Part shown: positions 44,109 through 52,578 of the stretch, one piece after another
Layout of the letters: every line of letters begins with the position of its first letter
Position numbering within the stretch: the first letter of the stretch is position 1
Origin: Streptomyces sp. SCUT-3
GTDB taxonomy: Bacteria; Actinomycetota; Actinomycetes; Streptomycetales; Streptomycetaceae
Reading direction: 5' to 3'
Assembly (NCBI RefSeq): GCF_014083985.1
Contig: NZ_CP046907.1
Span: 5,776,501-5,840,500 of the forward strand
Length of the DNA: 64,000 nucleotides
The notes under the pieces: model-generated
What the model saw: the letters and a program-made list of their open reading frames with translations, nothing else
Database searches by the model: none
Told to the model about the DNA's origin: nothing
Made by a program: the position numbers and the translations under genes

Positions 44109-44319
44109 GGGCCGCTCCCCTCGTTCGGCACCCTCCTCCTGCTTCCGGCACCTCCAGTACACCTCTGAACCCGCGCCCGCGCCCGCCGCCGGCCGTGCGC
44201 GGCCGCAGGGCGGAAAAGGGGAGGGAGCGGGGCCCCGGGGGTGGGGCGGGCCGAGGGGGAGGGGCGGGGGCCGCGGTCGGCTACGATCGCAGCCGTCCCC
44301 GCACCCTGGAGGCGCCCCC

Positions 44320-45549
44320 TTGGCGACGAAGCAGATCCCGGTCATCGTGCTCGCGGGCTTCCTGGGAGCCGGCAAGACCACCTTGCTCAACCACCTCCTC
44401 GCCCGCAGCGGCGGTACCCGGGTCGCCGTGGTCGTCAACGACTTCGGCAGCATCGAGATCGACGCGATGACGGTGGCCGGCCAGGTCGACTCCATGGTCT
44501 CGCTCGGCAACGGCTGCCTGTGCTGCGCAGTCGACACCGACGACCTGGACGACATGCTGGAGCGGCTCACGCGGGAACCGGACCGCGTCGACGTGATCGT
44601 GATCGAGGCGAGCGGACTCGCCGAGCCGGAGACCCTGGTCAGGATGCTGCTGGCCGGCGGCAACCCGCGGACCGTGTACGGCGGCCTGGTCGAGGTCGTC
44701 GACGCCGCGGAGTTCGACGCCACCCGTGAGCGCCACCCCGGGATCGACCGCCACGTGCGCATCGCGGACCTGGTGGTCCTCAACAAGGCGGACCGCGTCG
44801 CGCCGGAGGAACTGGACCGGCTGCTCGCCGTGCTCGGCGAGCTCGCCCACGGGGCCCCGGTCGTCCCCGCCGTCCACGGCCGCGTCGACCCCGGGCTGCT
44901 GTTCGACCGCAGGCCGCGGGAGGAGGCGGACGGGCCGCGCCAGCTGTCCTTCGCCGACCTGCTCCACGACCCGGAGGAGGACGGGCACGGCGAGGACGGG
45001 CACGACGGCCACGTCCACGCCGCCTACGACAGCGTGGAGTTCACCGCGCACGAGCCGCTCGACCCGCGTCGCCTCATGGAGTTCCTCGAGCACCGGCCGG
45101 ACGGCCTGTACCGCATCAAGGGCTTCGTGCACTTCGACGCGGCCGGACACCCCGAGAAGTACCTCCTGCACGCGGTCGGCCGGTTCCTGCGCTTCCACCC
45201 CGTACCCCCGGAGCCCGGGGAGCCCGGCCACACCCGCCTCGTGCTGATCGGCTCCGGCATCGACGCCGGGGCCCTGCACGACGCGCTCGCCTCCTGCGTC
45301 CGCACCGGGTCCGCGCAGGAGCGGGAGGCGGACCCGCAGGCCATGTGGGGGGTGCTGCGCTTCGTGCAGGAGGACGGCCCGGCGGCACCCCCGCAGCCGC
45401 GCGGGGAGGACGGCGCCCGGCCCGCGGAGGCCGGGCAGGACGGTGCGGAACGCGCCGACGCCGGGTACGAGGAGTACGCCGGGTACGAGGGGTACGAGGA
45501 GGACGCCGGGTACGCCGAGTACCCCGACGAGGACGCCGCGCTCCGCTGA
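44320..45549 (+). CDS. CobW/COG0523 family metal GTPase
   Basis: 409 residues of the G3E class. P-loop GFLGAGKTTLLNHLL, metal motif GCLCCAV, and NKAD are present. A His-rich loop (GHGEDGHDGHVH) near residue 225 is typical of zinc-related members. The CobW_C domain (DGLYRIKGFVHFDAAGHPEK) is complete. The last 40 residues are an acidic Tyr/Glu repeat (GYEEYAGYEGYEEDAGY). These proteins insert metals, often zinc, into clients. No FUR-type box was seen upstream. TTG 44320 has GGAGG 7 bases before. Confidence 0.88.
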   Translation: MATKQIPVIVLAGFLGAGKTTLLNHLLARSGGTRVAVVVNDFGSIEIDAMTVAGQVDSMVSLGNGCLCCAVDTDDLDDMLERLTREPDRVDVIVIEASGLAEPETLVRMLLAGGNPRTVYGGLVEVVDAAEFDATRERHPGIDRHVRIADLVVLNKADRVAPEELDRLLAVLGELAHGAPVVPAVHGRVDPGLLFDRRPREEADGPRQLSFADLLHDPEEDGHGEDGHDGHVHAAYDSVEFTAHEPLDPRRLMEFLEHRPDGLYRIKGFVHFDAAGHPEKYLLHAVGRFLRFHPVPPEPGEPGHTRLVLIGSGIDAGALHDALASCVRTGSAQEREADPQAMWGVLRFVQEDGPAAPPQPRGEDGARPAEAGQDGAERADAGYEEYAGYEGYEEDAGYAEYPDEDAALR

Positions 45550-45616
45550 CGGTCCCGGCCGTGCCGACCGGCGGGTCCGCCGTGCCGCCCGGCCGGGGGC
45601 GATCTACGATCGCGCC

Positions 45617-46063
45617 GTGGCACTGATCCGGATCGAACGCGCGTCGAGACTGTCCCCCCGCGATGCCTGGCAGCGCCTGACCGACTGGGAGCGCCACGCG
45701 GCGCACGTGCCCCTGACCGGCATCGACGTCACGACGCCGCCGCCGACGGGCGTGGGCACGGTCTTCGTCGCGCGCACCGGGATCGGCCGGCTCCGGTTCG
45801 ACGACCCCATGGAGGTCGTGCGCTGGGAGCCCCCGCGGGACGGCCGGCCGGGGCACTGCCGCATGGAGAAGCGCGGCCGCGTCGTCACCGGCTGGGCCGA
45901 GATCGAGGTGGCTCCCCGCGGCCCGGGGTCGTGGATCGTCTGGCGCGAGGAGGCGCGGGTGGAGCGGCTCCCGCGGCTGTTCGACCCGGTGACCGCCCTG
46001 TCCGGCCGTCTGCTCTTCGGCCGCGTGGTCACCGGTCTGCTCGCGGACGCCCCCGCGGAGTAG
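45617..46063 (+). CDS. SRPBCC family protein
   Basis: 148 residues of the START/Bet v1-like fold, ligand-binding and soluble. It begins ALIRIERASRLSPRDAWQRL and includes RWEPPRDGRPGHCRMEKRGR and SWIVWREEARVERLPRLFDP. GTG 45617 coincides with the first strand. The ligand is unknown. It ends 104 bp from the convergent aminotransferase. Confidence 0.8.
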   Translation: MALIRIERASRLSPRDAWQRLTDWERHAAHVPLTGIDVTTPPPTGVGTVFVARTGIGRLRFDDPMEVVRWEPPRDGRPGHCRMEKRGRVVTGWAEIEVAPRGPGSWIVWREEARVERLPRLFDPVTALSGRLLFGRVVTGLLADAPAE

Positions 46064-46166
46064 GGCGTCGCCCGACCGCGTGCCGCCCGGCCGGTGCACC
46101 CGCCCCCGGGAGCGGCCTCGCGGCCGTCGCCCGTGCGGTGCGGGGACGCGGCCGGACCGGCCCCCC

Positions 46167-46970
46167 TCACGGCCGGGTGAGCGGTTCGGCCCGGTGGGCC
46201 CGGTGGAGGAGGTCCAGGAAGGACGGCGCCCCGGGCAGGGGCACGGAGCCGATCCTGCTCACCGCCACACCAGGCGTCCACGAGTTCATGACCACGGCCC
46301 CGGCCGACGCCGACAGGTCGGCGGGAGTGATCTCCCGGACGCGCTGGGGGACGCCGAGGCGGTCCAGCTGCCGGCGGACGATGCCCATCGTGGTCCCCTC
46401 CAGCATCCTTGCGGCCGGCCACACCACCGAGGCGCCGTCCCAGAAGGCCAGGTTCCAGATCGTCCCCTCGCCGATCCGGCCCCGGCGGTCGACGAGGACG
46501 GCGTCGTCGAAGCCCTGCGCGACGGCCCGGCGGAGGAGGTACGTCTTGGCCACCTCGCCGACGTGCTTCACGGCCGGCAGGAACCGTTCGTGCTCGACCA
46601 CCGCCAGCGCCAGCGGGCCCTCCGGGCCGGACGCGGGCGGCCCGGTGCGGACCAGCACGTCGAGTTCCGCGTCGGCCCCGCCCGCGGTGAACTCGCCCGA
46701 CGGCGAGTACACCGCGGCCGTCAGCGAGAGGTCGGCCGGGCCGGCCTCCAGCGCCGCCCGCAGAAAGGACCGCACGCGGTCGTCGGGCAGTGCCCGGCCG
46801 AACAGCTCCACCGAGGCGGAGCGCAGCCGCTCCAGGTGGAGGTCGAGGCCCCGGAGCATGCCCCCGCGCACCTGCACGGCGGTGAAGTGGGCATGGCCCG
46901 CGAAGGCGAGCGGCGCCAACTCCTCGGCGGTCGCGGCCCGGCCGTTGAGCTGGGCGACGAAAGAGGTCAT
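46167..46970 (-). CDS. class IV aminotransferase (BCAT/ADC-lyase-like)
   Basis: PLP enzyme of 267 residues. The PLP lysine is probably in PAVKHVGEVAKTYLLRR, and the following FDDAVLVDRRGRIGEGTIWN is the conserved cofactor-ribose region of fold type IV enzymes. Length and N terminus fit aminodeoxychorismate lyase or D-amino-acid transaminase relatives; the substrate is not resolvable. It is divergent from a MerR gene and probably controlled by it through the promoter at 47058-47088. Confidence 0.82.
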   Translation of the reverse strand: MTSFVAQLNGRAATAEELAPLAFAGHAHFTAVQVRGGMLRGLDLHLERLRSASVELFGRALPDDRVRSFLRAALEAGPADLSLTAAVYSPSGEFTAGGADAELDVLVRTGPPASGPEGPLALAVVEHERFLPAVKHVGEVAKTYLLRRAVAQGFDDAVLVDRRGRIGEGTIWNLAFWDGASVVWPAARMLEGTTMGIVRRQLDRLGVPQRVREITPADLSASAGAVVMNSWTPGVAVSRIGSVPLPGAPSFLDLLHRAHRAEPLTRP

Positions 46971-47057
46971 GAGTCACTCCTGTGTCACGGGATCGGGTGG
47001 ACGGAACGACGGGACCGGCCGCGGCGGCCGTGTGCGGAATGCCGTCCCGCGGCGCGA

Positions 47058-47088
47058 CGTTAGGGCCTCACACCGGTGTGAAGGTCAA
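47058..47088 (-). promoter_or_regulatory. MerR-type promoter with over-long spacer driving the aminotransferase
   Basis: Read on the minus strand: TTGACC (47088-47083), then 19-20 bp containing the perfect palindrome TCACACCGGTGTGA, then CTAACG/TAACGT (to 47057). A dyad in a 19-20 bp spacer is the signature of MerR-activated promoters. It faces the aminotransferase, giving a leader near 80 bases. Confidence 0.7.
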
Positions 47089-47107
47089 CCTCGGACGGGG
47101 TGGGGAG

Positions 47108-47452
47108 ATGCTGATCGGGGAGTTGTCCCGGCGTACCGGGGTCAGCCCGCGGATGCTGCGGTACTACGAGGAGCAGGGGCTGCTCGAGGCCGGGCGCGGC
47201 CCGAACGGTTACCGCGACTACGACGAGGACTCGGTCCTGACCGTGCGGCAGGTCCGTGCCCTGCTGGGTGCGGGCCTGTCCACCGGGGTGATCCGTTCGG
47301 TGCTGCCGTGCGTCCGCGGTGAGCGGCCGGAGTTCGAGATGTGCCCGGACGTGCGGGCCGTCCTGGAAGGTGAGTTGGCGGCCGTGGACGAGCGTGTCGA
47401 AGAACTCCGGCGCAGCCGCAGCGCCCTCGCCGGCTACCTGGCACAGCCCTGA
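47108..47452 (+). CDS. MerR family regulator
   Basis: 114 residues. The winged helix reads LIGELSRRTGVSPRMLRYYE followed by GRGPNGYRDYDEDSVLTV, and a dimerisation coiled coil ends the protein (LAAVDERVEELRRSRSALAG). Two Cys (LPCVRGE and FEMCPD) might sense metal or thiol, but the classical metal loop is absent; the family also includes drug sensors. ATG 47108 is 20 bp past the operator. It is divergent from the aminotransferase gene, its likely target. Confidence 0.86.
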   Translation: MLIGELSRRTGVSPRMLRYYEEQGLLEAGRGPNGYRDYDEDSVLTVRQVRALLGAGLSTGVIRSVLPCVRGERPEFEMCPDVRAVLEGELAAVDERVEELRRSRSALAGYLAQP

Positions 47453-47610
47453 CGCACCGCACGCCGCCCCCGCCGGCGGGGTGACAGGTGTGGGCCCGCC
47501 CGGAACGACGGGGGGAACGTCCCGGGCGGGCCCGGACGAACGCATGCCCGCCCCCGGGGAGTTCACACCTCCTGGGTGCGTCCTCGCGCCGACGGGGGCG
47601 TCCGTTCCGG

Positions 47611-47922
47611 TCAGGCGGCGAGTGCGGCTTCGAGCATCCGCCGGACCACCGCGGTCAGCTCGGTCGCATCGGGCAGCGGGCGGGTCCCGGCCAGTGCGCC
47701 GGCGAGCCGGTCGTACATCAGTCCGTCGGCCCAGGCCACGAGCAGATCCGCCGCCGGAGCCGGACGGGGAGCCCCGAGCGCCTCCGGCAGGGCTGCGGCC
47801 CCGGACCGCGCGGCGAGGCCGGCGGCCTGCAGATCGGCGCGCAGTTCCGGCCGGCGCGCCTGCGGCGGAGTCCAGGTCCGGGCGGCCGTGGTCCGTTTCC
47901 CGGCGGTCCGGGTGTCGGTCAA
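47611..47922 (-). pseudogene. C-terminal remnant of a TetR-type regulator
   Basis: 103 residues from TTG 47922, overlapping the stop of the beta-propeller gene (TTGA). The segment PAADLLVAWADGLMYDRLAG and LTAVVRRMLEAAL resembles the ligand domain end of TetR proteins, but no helix-turn-helix precedes it. It may be a relic left by a deletion, or a small independent protein coupled to the upstream gene. Confidence 0.45.
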
Positions 47923-49208
47923 CGCCCGATCGTGTCGCCCTCCGCCCCGTCGTCCTTCGCGACCAGCGCCAGGTGCCCGCCCTCGTCGAGCGGGGTCGGG
48001 GTGGTGACGGTGCGCAGGAAGGCGCCGCAGGAGGCGTCGTACAGGTGTATCTCGCCGTGCCCGCCCCGGCTGACCGCGACCGGGTCGGCGGCGGGCGAGG
48101 CCGCGACGGCCCGCCGCTGCACGCCGTCCCACGGGGTGCAGCCCTCCCGCGGGGCACCGTCCATCGGCGGGAGGGGGAGGCGGGCCCGCACGCGCGGCCC
48201 GTGCGGGCCCGTGGTGTCCCGGTCGACGAGGACCAGTTCGTCGCCGGAGGGGTGGATCCGGGTGAACGCCGCCCGGGTGCGTGACAGGGCCAGCCGGAAG
48301 ACCAGTCCCGGGCCGAGGTCGAGCCGTCCGGTGCGGCCCTCGTCGATCCGGTGCCACCAGGCGTGGTTGGTCCACCGCGGCCACTGGTCCGGCTCGGGCG
48401 GGCCGCCACGGACCGTGCTCCACAGGGTGCGGCGGGCCGGGTCGAGCCTCAGGAAATAGCCGCGCCCGCCCTCGCGCCCGCCCTCGCGCCCACCCTCGCG
48501 CCCGTCCCCGTCCCCGTCCCCGTCCCCGTGCCAGGCCAGGGACGGGCCGGCGGTCAGTGACCGGCCGTCGCGCACGGCGACGGCCACGCCGTCCTCGGTG
48601 GCGGTGAAGACCCGCCCGGTGGCCGGGTCCGCGGCGTCGCCGTGCCCGTCGTCGGGCAGGGGCAGGCGGGCCGAGGGCTCGACGGCCGGACAGCCGGGGC
48701 CCGCGGCCAGGAGGCCGGTGAGGCGGTGGACGGCCAGCGCGCCGGGCATCCGTTCCCGGACCACCAGCAGGGGGTCGTCGGCCGGGCCGAGGACGGCCAC
48801 GCCCGGTTCGCCGGTCCGGGTGCGCACGCGGACGGCCCGCGGCTGCGGCGCGGCGGCCAGGTCCACGACGGTCAGCAGGTCGCTCCAGGGTTCCGGGGAA
48901 CGCCCGCAGCCCGTGCTGACGGCCAGGAAGCGCCCGGTCGGATCGGCCGCGAGGTGCTCGCCCGGCACGGCCACCGGGACCGTCACCGGCACCGCGGGCC
49001 GGCCTTCCCCGGCGAACGGGTCCAGGACGACCAGCGCGCCCGCCAGGTCGTCCACGAACGCCACCCGTCCGCCGCGCAGCCGGAGGAACCCGGCGTGCTC
49101 GGAGAGATGACGACCGGTCAGGGAGGCGATCGGGCGGCCTTCCTGAGGGTCGTGCACATGGACGGCGCCGGCGACCTGGTCGGCCGCGACGAGGCGCAAC
49201 TGCGGCAT
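47919..49208 (-). CDS. beta-propeller-like protein, divergent from the metallophore uptake operon
   Basis: 429 residues without signal peptide or membrane helix. Repeated blades are visible, for example LRLVAADQVAGAVHVHDPQE, DLAGALVVLDPFAG, DLLTVVDLAAAPQP, ADPATGRVFTATEDG and HGEIHLYDASCGAFLRTV. A variable loop (DGDGDGDGREGGREGG) is encoded by short DNA repeats near 48468-48532. It shares a FUR-type operator with the uptake genes on the other strand, so a metal-starvation role is inferred. Zinc chaperones of the AztD family also have a propeller fold, but their His-rich sites are not seen here. ATG 49208 follows GGGAG. Confidence 0.65.
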   Translation of the reverse strand: MPQLRLVAADQVAGAVHVHDPQEGRPIASLTGRHLSEHAGFLRLRGGRVAFVDDLAGALVVLDPFAGEGRPAVPVTVPVAVPGEHLAADPTGRFLAVSTGCGRSPEPWSDLLTVVDLAAAPQPRAVRVRTRTGEPGVAVLGPADDPLLVVRERMPGALAVHRLTGLLAAGPGCPAVEPSARLPLPDDGHGDAADPATGRVFTATEDGVAVAVRDGRSLTAGPSLAWHGDGDGDGDGREGGREGGREGGRGYFLRLDPARRTLWSTVRGGPPEPDQWPRWTNHAWWHRIDEGRTGRLDLGPGLVFRLALSRTRAAFTRIHPSGDELVLVDRDTTGPHGPRVRARLPLPPMDGAPREGCTPWDGVQRRAVAASPAADPVAVSRGGHGEIHLYDASCGAFLRTVTTPTPLDEGGHLALVAKDDGAEGDTIGR

Positions 49209-49238
49209 GGGGACTCCCTGGGTGACGAACCGTTTAAA

Positions 49239-49257
49239 GAAAATGATTATCATCATG
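49239..49257. promoter_or_regulatory. FUR-family (Zur-like) operator 1
   Basis: GAAAATGATTATCATCATG has the core ATGAT-T-ATCAT (49243-49253), the 5-1-5 dyad of FUR-family boxes. It lies in the only A/T-rich stretch of the divergent gap, 30 bp from the propeller start and 57 bp from the binding-protein start. The actinobacterial iron box of DtxR type (TTAGGTTAG...) is different, so a Zur- or Fur-like protein is favoured. Confidence 0.7.
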
Positions 49258-49313
49258 CTTAGGGTTGCCGAGACAACCCCGCCCCACCGGCCGCGATCCG
49301 AGGAGTCCCGACG

Positions 49314-50312
49314 ATGTCCCGCCCCCTGACCACCGCCCTGCGCAGACTGGCCGCACTGGCCGCCGCAGGAGCCCTGCTCGCCGCGTGCGGGCAGGGAACG
49401 CCCGCGGACCCCGGCCGGGAGGACCGCGCCGACGGCGCCTCCGCGGCGGAGGGCCTCCCGGTGAAGCCCGTCGCCCCCGCCGACTCCGTCACCGACGCGC
49501 GCGGCGTCGAGGTCGCCCCGGGGAAGAAGCCGGAGCGCATCGTCTGCCTGGTCGCCCTCTGCGACGACATGCTGGCCGAGCTCGGCATGCGGCCCACGGC
49601 CACCAACTCCGCCCTCCTGTCCCACCCGGAGTTCCTGGGCGGGAAGGAGGCGGAGAAGGTCCCGGTGGTCCCCGGAGGCTTCCTCAGCCCCGAGGTCGAG
49701 GCGATCCTCTCCCACGAACCGGACCTGGTCATCGGCCTGGAGGACACCCACGGCAAGCTCGCCCCGGCCCTGAAGGGCGCCACCACCTTCTGGCCCGTGC
49801 AGCCGGAGACGTGGCAGGACAGCATCGGCTACCTGCGCGACCTCGCCGCGCTCACCGGGCGCGGCGAGCAGGCGGCGGCCGCGGAGACGAGGTTCAGGGA
49901 GAAGCTCGCCGACGCCCGGAGGGCCAGGAGCGGCCGGACGGCGCTGGTCGTCTTCGGCAGCGACGAGAACTTCGGCGTGGCCACCCCCGGCAGCGACGTC
50001 GCGGCCGGGCTCTTCCCGGAGATCGCCGACTACCCGTGGAAGAGCCGCGGAGTGGAGGGCACGTACAGCCTGGAGGAGATCCTGGCCCGGGACGTCGACG
50101 TCCTCTTCGTCGAGACCATCTCCTTCGGCGGGCCGGGGGAGAAGCTGTCCGAGAAGATGGCGAAGAACCCGCTGTGGGCGCAGATACCGGCGGTCAGGAA
50201 CGGCGACGTCGTCGAGGTCGACCCCGAGGTGTGGGCCAAGGGGCGCGGCACGCGCTCGCTCGGCATCGTCCTGGACGAGGCGACGGCCGCGCTGCGGCGA
50301 GCAGGGCGATGA
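49314..50312 (+). CDS. metallophore/heme ABC transporter substrate-binding lipoprotein (FecB-like)
   Basis: 332 residues. The lipoprotein signal ends in LLAACG with C25 as the lipid-bearing residue. The binding fold contains ERIVCLVALCDDMLAELGMR, VEAILSHEPDLVIGLEDTHG and VDVLFVETISFGGPGEKL, typical of helical-backbone type II receptors for siderophores, heme or B12. It would catch a metal complex outside the membrane and hand it to the permeases. The ATG has AGGAG 8 bases upstream and is 57 bp after the FUR-type box. The stop overlaps permease 1 (ATGA). Confidence 0.87.
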   Translation: MSRPLTTALRRLAALAAAGALLAACGQGTPADPGREDRADGASAAEGLPVKPVAPADSVTDARGVEVAPGKKPERIVCLVALCDDMLAELGMRPTATNSALLSHPEFLGGKEAEKVPVVPGGFLSPEVEAILSHEPDLVIGLEDTHGKLAPALKGATTFWPVQPETWQDSIGYLRDLAALTGRGEQAAAAETRFREKLADARRARSGRTALVVFGSDENFGVATPGSDVAAGLFPEIADYPWKSRGVEGTYSLEEILARDVDVLFVETISFGGPGEKLSEKMAKNPLWAQIPAVRNGDVVEVDPEVWAKGRGTRSLGIVLDEATAALRRAGR

Positions 50313-51512
50313 ACAGGGCGATGAGCGCGCGACTGCCCATGGTGGCGGGCCTGCTGCTGGTGGCCGCCGCCCTGGGGGCCCTGTGCCTCGGCACGCCCGT
50401 CGTCGCCCCGTCGCGGCTGCCGGACCTCCTCGCCGGGGGCGGCGCCGGCGCCGGAACCACCGGGGCCGGAGCCCTGGACGCGGTCGTCGTGCGGGAGATC
50501 CGGCTTCCCCGGCTGCTGCTGGCGGCCGCCGCCGGGGCCTGTCTGGGGGCGGCGGGGCTGGTGCTGCAGGAGGCGCTGCGCAACCCGCTGGCCGTCCCCG
50601 AGATGCTCGGCGTCTCCTCCGGCGCGGCGCTCGGGGTGGCCGCGCCCCTGGTGCTCGTACTGCCGCTGCCCGGGTGGGCCCACCCCCTGCTCGCCGTGGG
50701 GGGAGCGGCCCTCGGCGGCCTGCTGACCCTGGCCGCCGCCGGTTTCGGGCGCAGCCCCTCGGCGGTCCTGCTCACCGGTGCGGCCGTCGCCGCCGCACTC
50801 CAGGCGGGACTGCTCGTGATGATGGTGATGGCCGACCGGCTCGACCTCCAGTTGATCTTCCGCTACCTGATGGGGAGCCTGTCCGGGCGGGGCTGGGACG
50901 CCTGGGGCGGGTCTGGCCGTGGGCGGCCGCCGCGGTGCCGCTGCTCGTCCTGTGCCTGCCGGTGCTCGCGGTGCTGCGGCTGGGCGACGCGGACGCCGGC
51001 GCGCTCGGCGTGCGGGTGCACCGGGCCAGGCTGGCGGCGCTCGCCGTCGCCGTCCTGCTCATCGCGCCGGTCGTCGCGGTGTGCGGCCCGGTGGCGTGGA
51101 TCGGCTTCCTCGCGCCCCACCTCGCCAGGAGGCTGCGGCCCGGCGCGGACGTGGTGGGGTGGCTGCCGTGGGCCGCGGCCTGGGGCGCGGTCGTGACCGT
51201 GTGGGCGGACCTGGCGGCCCGGCTGGCCCTGGCCCCGGTCGAGACGCCGGTGGGGGCCTGGACGGCGCTGGTGGGAGTGCCCGCCGGTGTGCTCCTGATG
51301 CGGTCCGGCCGCACCGGCCCCCGCGCAGCCGTCGCCACCGCCACCGCCGCTGCCGGTACCGCCACCGCCGCCGCCGCGGATACCGGCCACGGCGGGGACC
51401 CGCCCCCGGAGGGGAGCGGGGCGGGGCCGCGCGGACCCGTCCGTCCGGGGGCCCCGCCCCCCGCGAGCAGCGGGAGTCCGCAGGCACGCAGCAGAAGGGC
51501 GGTTCCTCATGA
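50309..51512 (+). CDS. FecCD-type permease 1 (two frame breaks)
   Basis: Membrane permease of the metallophore importer. The first part carries LRNPLAVPEMLGVSSGAALG and ends YLMGSLSGRGWDA. One extra C at about 50907 leads to LGRVWPWAAAAVPLLVLCL and on through ARLAALAVAVLLIAPVVAV, CGPVAWIGFLAPHLARRLRP and the last helix PVGAWTALVGVPAGVLL. A second break between about 51320 and 51500 is needed to reach the stop that overlaps permease 2 (ATGA at 51509). The family signature regions are intact on both sides, so errors are likelier than decay. The tail after the last helix is low-complexity. Confidence 0.8.
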
Positions 51513-52567
51513 CCGCATCCGTGACGCGGGGGAGGGCCGCGGGCGCGCTCCGCGGCCGTGCCGTGCGGCTCGCCCCGTACCTGCTGCCGGTGGCGGTGCT
51601 CGCCGTCGCCGCGGGGGACCTGCTGGCAGGGCGTGCGCTGACCGCCGACCAGGTCTGGGCCGTGCTCGCCGGCGGGTCCGCGGACCCGCTCGCGGAGCAC
51701 CTCCTGTGGCAGGTGCGCCTGCCGCGCACCCTCGTGGCGCTCGGTGCCGGCGCCTGCCTCGCGGTCGCCGGTCTCGTCCTGCAGGCCGCGCTGCGCAACC
51801 CCCTGGCCGGCCCCGAGGTCACCGGCGTCACCCCGGGGGCCGCGCTGGGTGCGGTGGCCGCCACCGGGGCGGGGCTGGCCGGCTGGGCCTCGCCCGCCGC
51901 GGTCGTCGTCGCGGCGGTCGTCGGCGGCTTCACCGGGGCCGGACTGCTGTGGCTGCTGGTGGGTCGCGAGCGGTCCGACCCGGCGTCCACGGCCGTGCAC
52001 GGCGTGCTCGTCTCGGCCGTCCTGGGCGGCTCCACGTCCGTCGTCCTGCTGGTGGCGCCCGGCGAGATCGGCAGCGTCGTGCAGTGGATGATCGGCACGA
52101 CCGAGGCCCGCACCTGGGCGCACTGGCACCTGCTGTGGCCGTGGGCCCTGTTCTGGGGAGCCGCCGCCTGGCTGTCGTCCGCGCCCCTGATGCTGCTGCG
52201 CTGCGGCGAGGGCGTCGCACAGGCGGCCGGTCTGGCGCCGGCCCGTGCCCGCGCGGGCGCCCTGCTGTGCGCGGTGGCGCTGACGGCGGGTGCGGTCGCG
52301 GCCGTGGGCGCCCTCGGCTTCGTCGGGCTGCTGGTGCCGCACGTGGCGCTCGCGCTGTTCGGCGCGGACCTGCGCACCACCCTGCCGGGCGCCGCGGCGC
52401 TGGGGGCGGTGACGGTCTGCGGGGCCGACGCCGTCGCACAGCTCGCCTCCCGCGCGGCCGGGGGCCTGGACGCCGACCGGCTGGTCGTCCCGGTCGGCGC
52501 GGTGACGGCCTTCGCCGGTGCCGCGGTCCTGCTGGCCGTCGCCCGCCGCCACACCACCGATCAGTGA
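51509..52567 (+). CDS. FecCD-type permease 2
   Basis: 352 residues, about nine to ten helices, unbroken. Family motifs are LRNPLAGPEVTGVTPGAALG, the QWMIGTTEARTW region and GFVGLLVPHVALALFGADLR, the cytosolic coupling helix that touches the ATPase. Forms a heterodimer with permease 1. ATG 51509 overlaps the previous stop. It ends 11 bp before the ATPase gene. Confidence 0.9.
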   Translation: MTASVTRGRAAGALRGRAVRLAPYLLPVAVLAVAAGDLLAGRALTADQVWAVLAGGSADPLAEHLLWQVRLPRTLVALGAGACLAVAGLVLQAALRNPLAGPEVTGVTPGAALGAVAATGAGLAGWASPAAVVVAAVVGGFTGAGLLWLLVGRERSDPASTAVHGVLVSAVLGGSTSVVLLVAPGEIGSVVQWMIGTTEARTWAHWHLLWPWALFWGAAAWLSSAPLMLLRCGEGVAQAAGLAPARARAGALLCAVALTAGAVAAVGALGFVGLLVPHVALALFGADLRTTLPGAAALGAVTVCGADAVAQLASRAAGGLDADRLVVPVGAVTAFAGAAVLLAVARRHTTDQ

Positions 52568-52578
52568 AGGAGTCAGCC

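Noticed and set aside
49258-49280. DtxR/IdeR iron box around TTAGGGTTGCC
   Set aside because: Only the first half resembles TTAGGTTAG; the dyad present is GGGTTG-N6-CAACCC, unlike the 19-bp iron box. The adjacent FUR-type core is far better.
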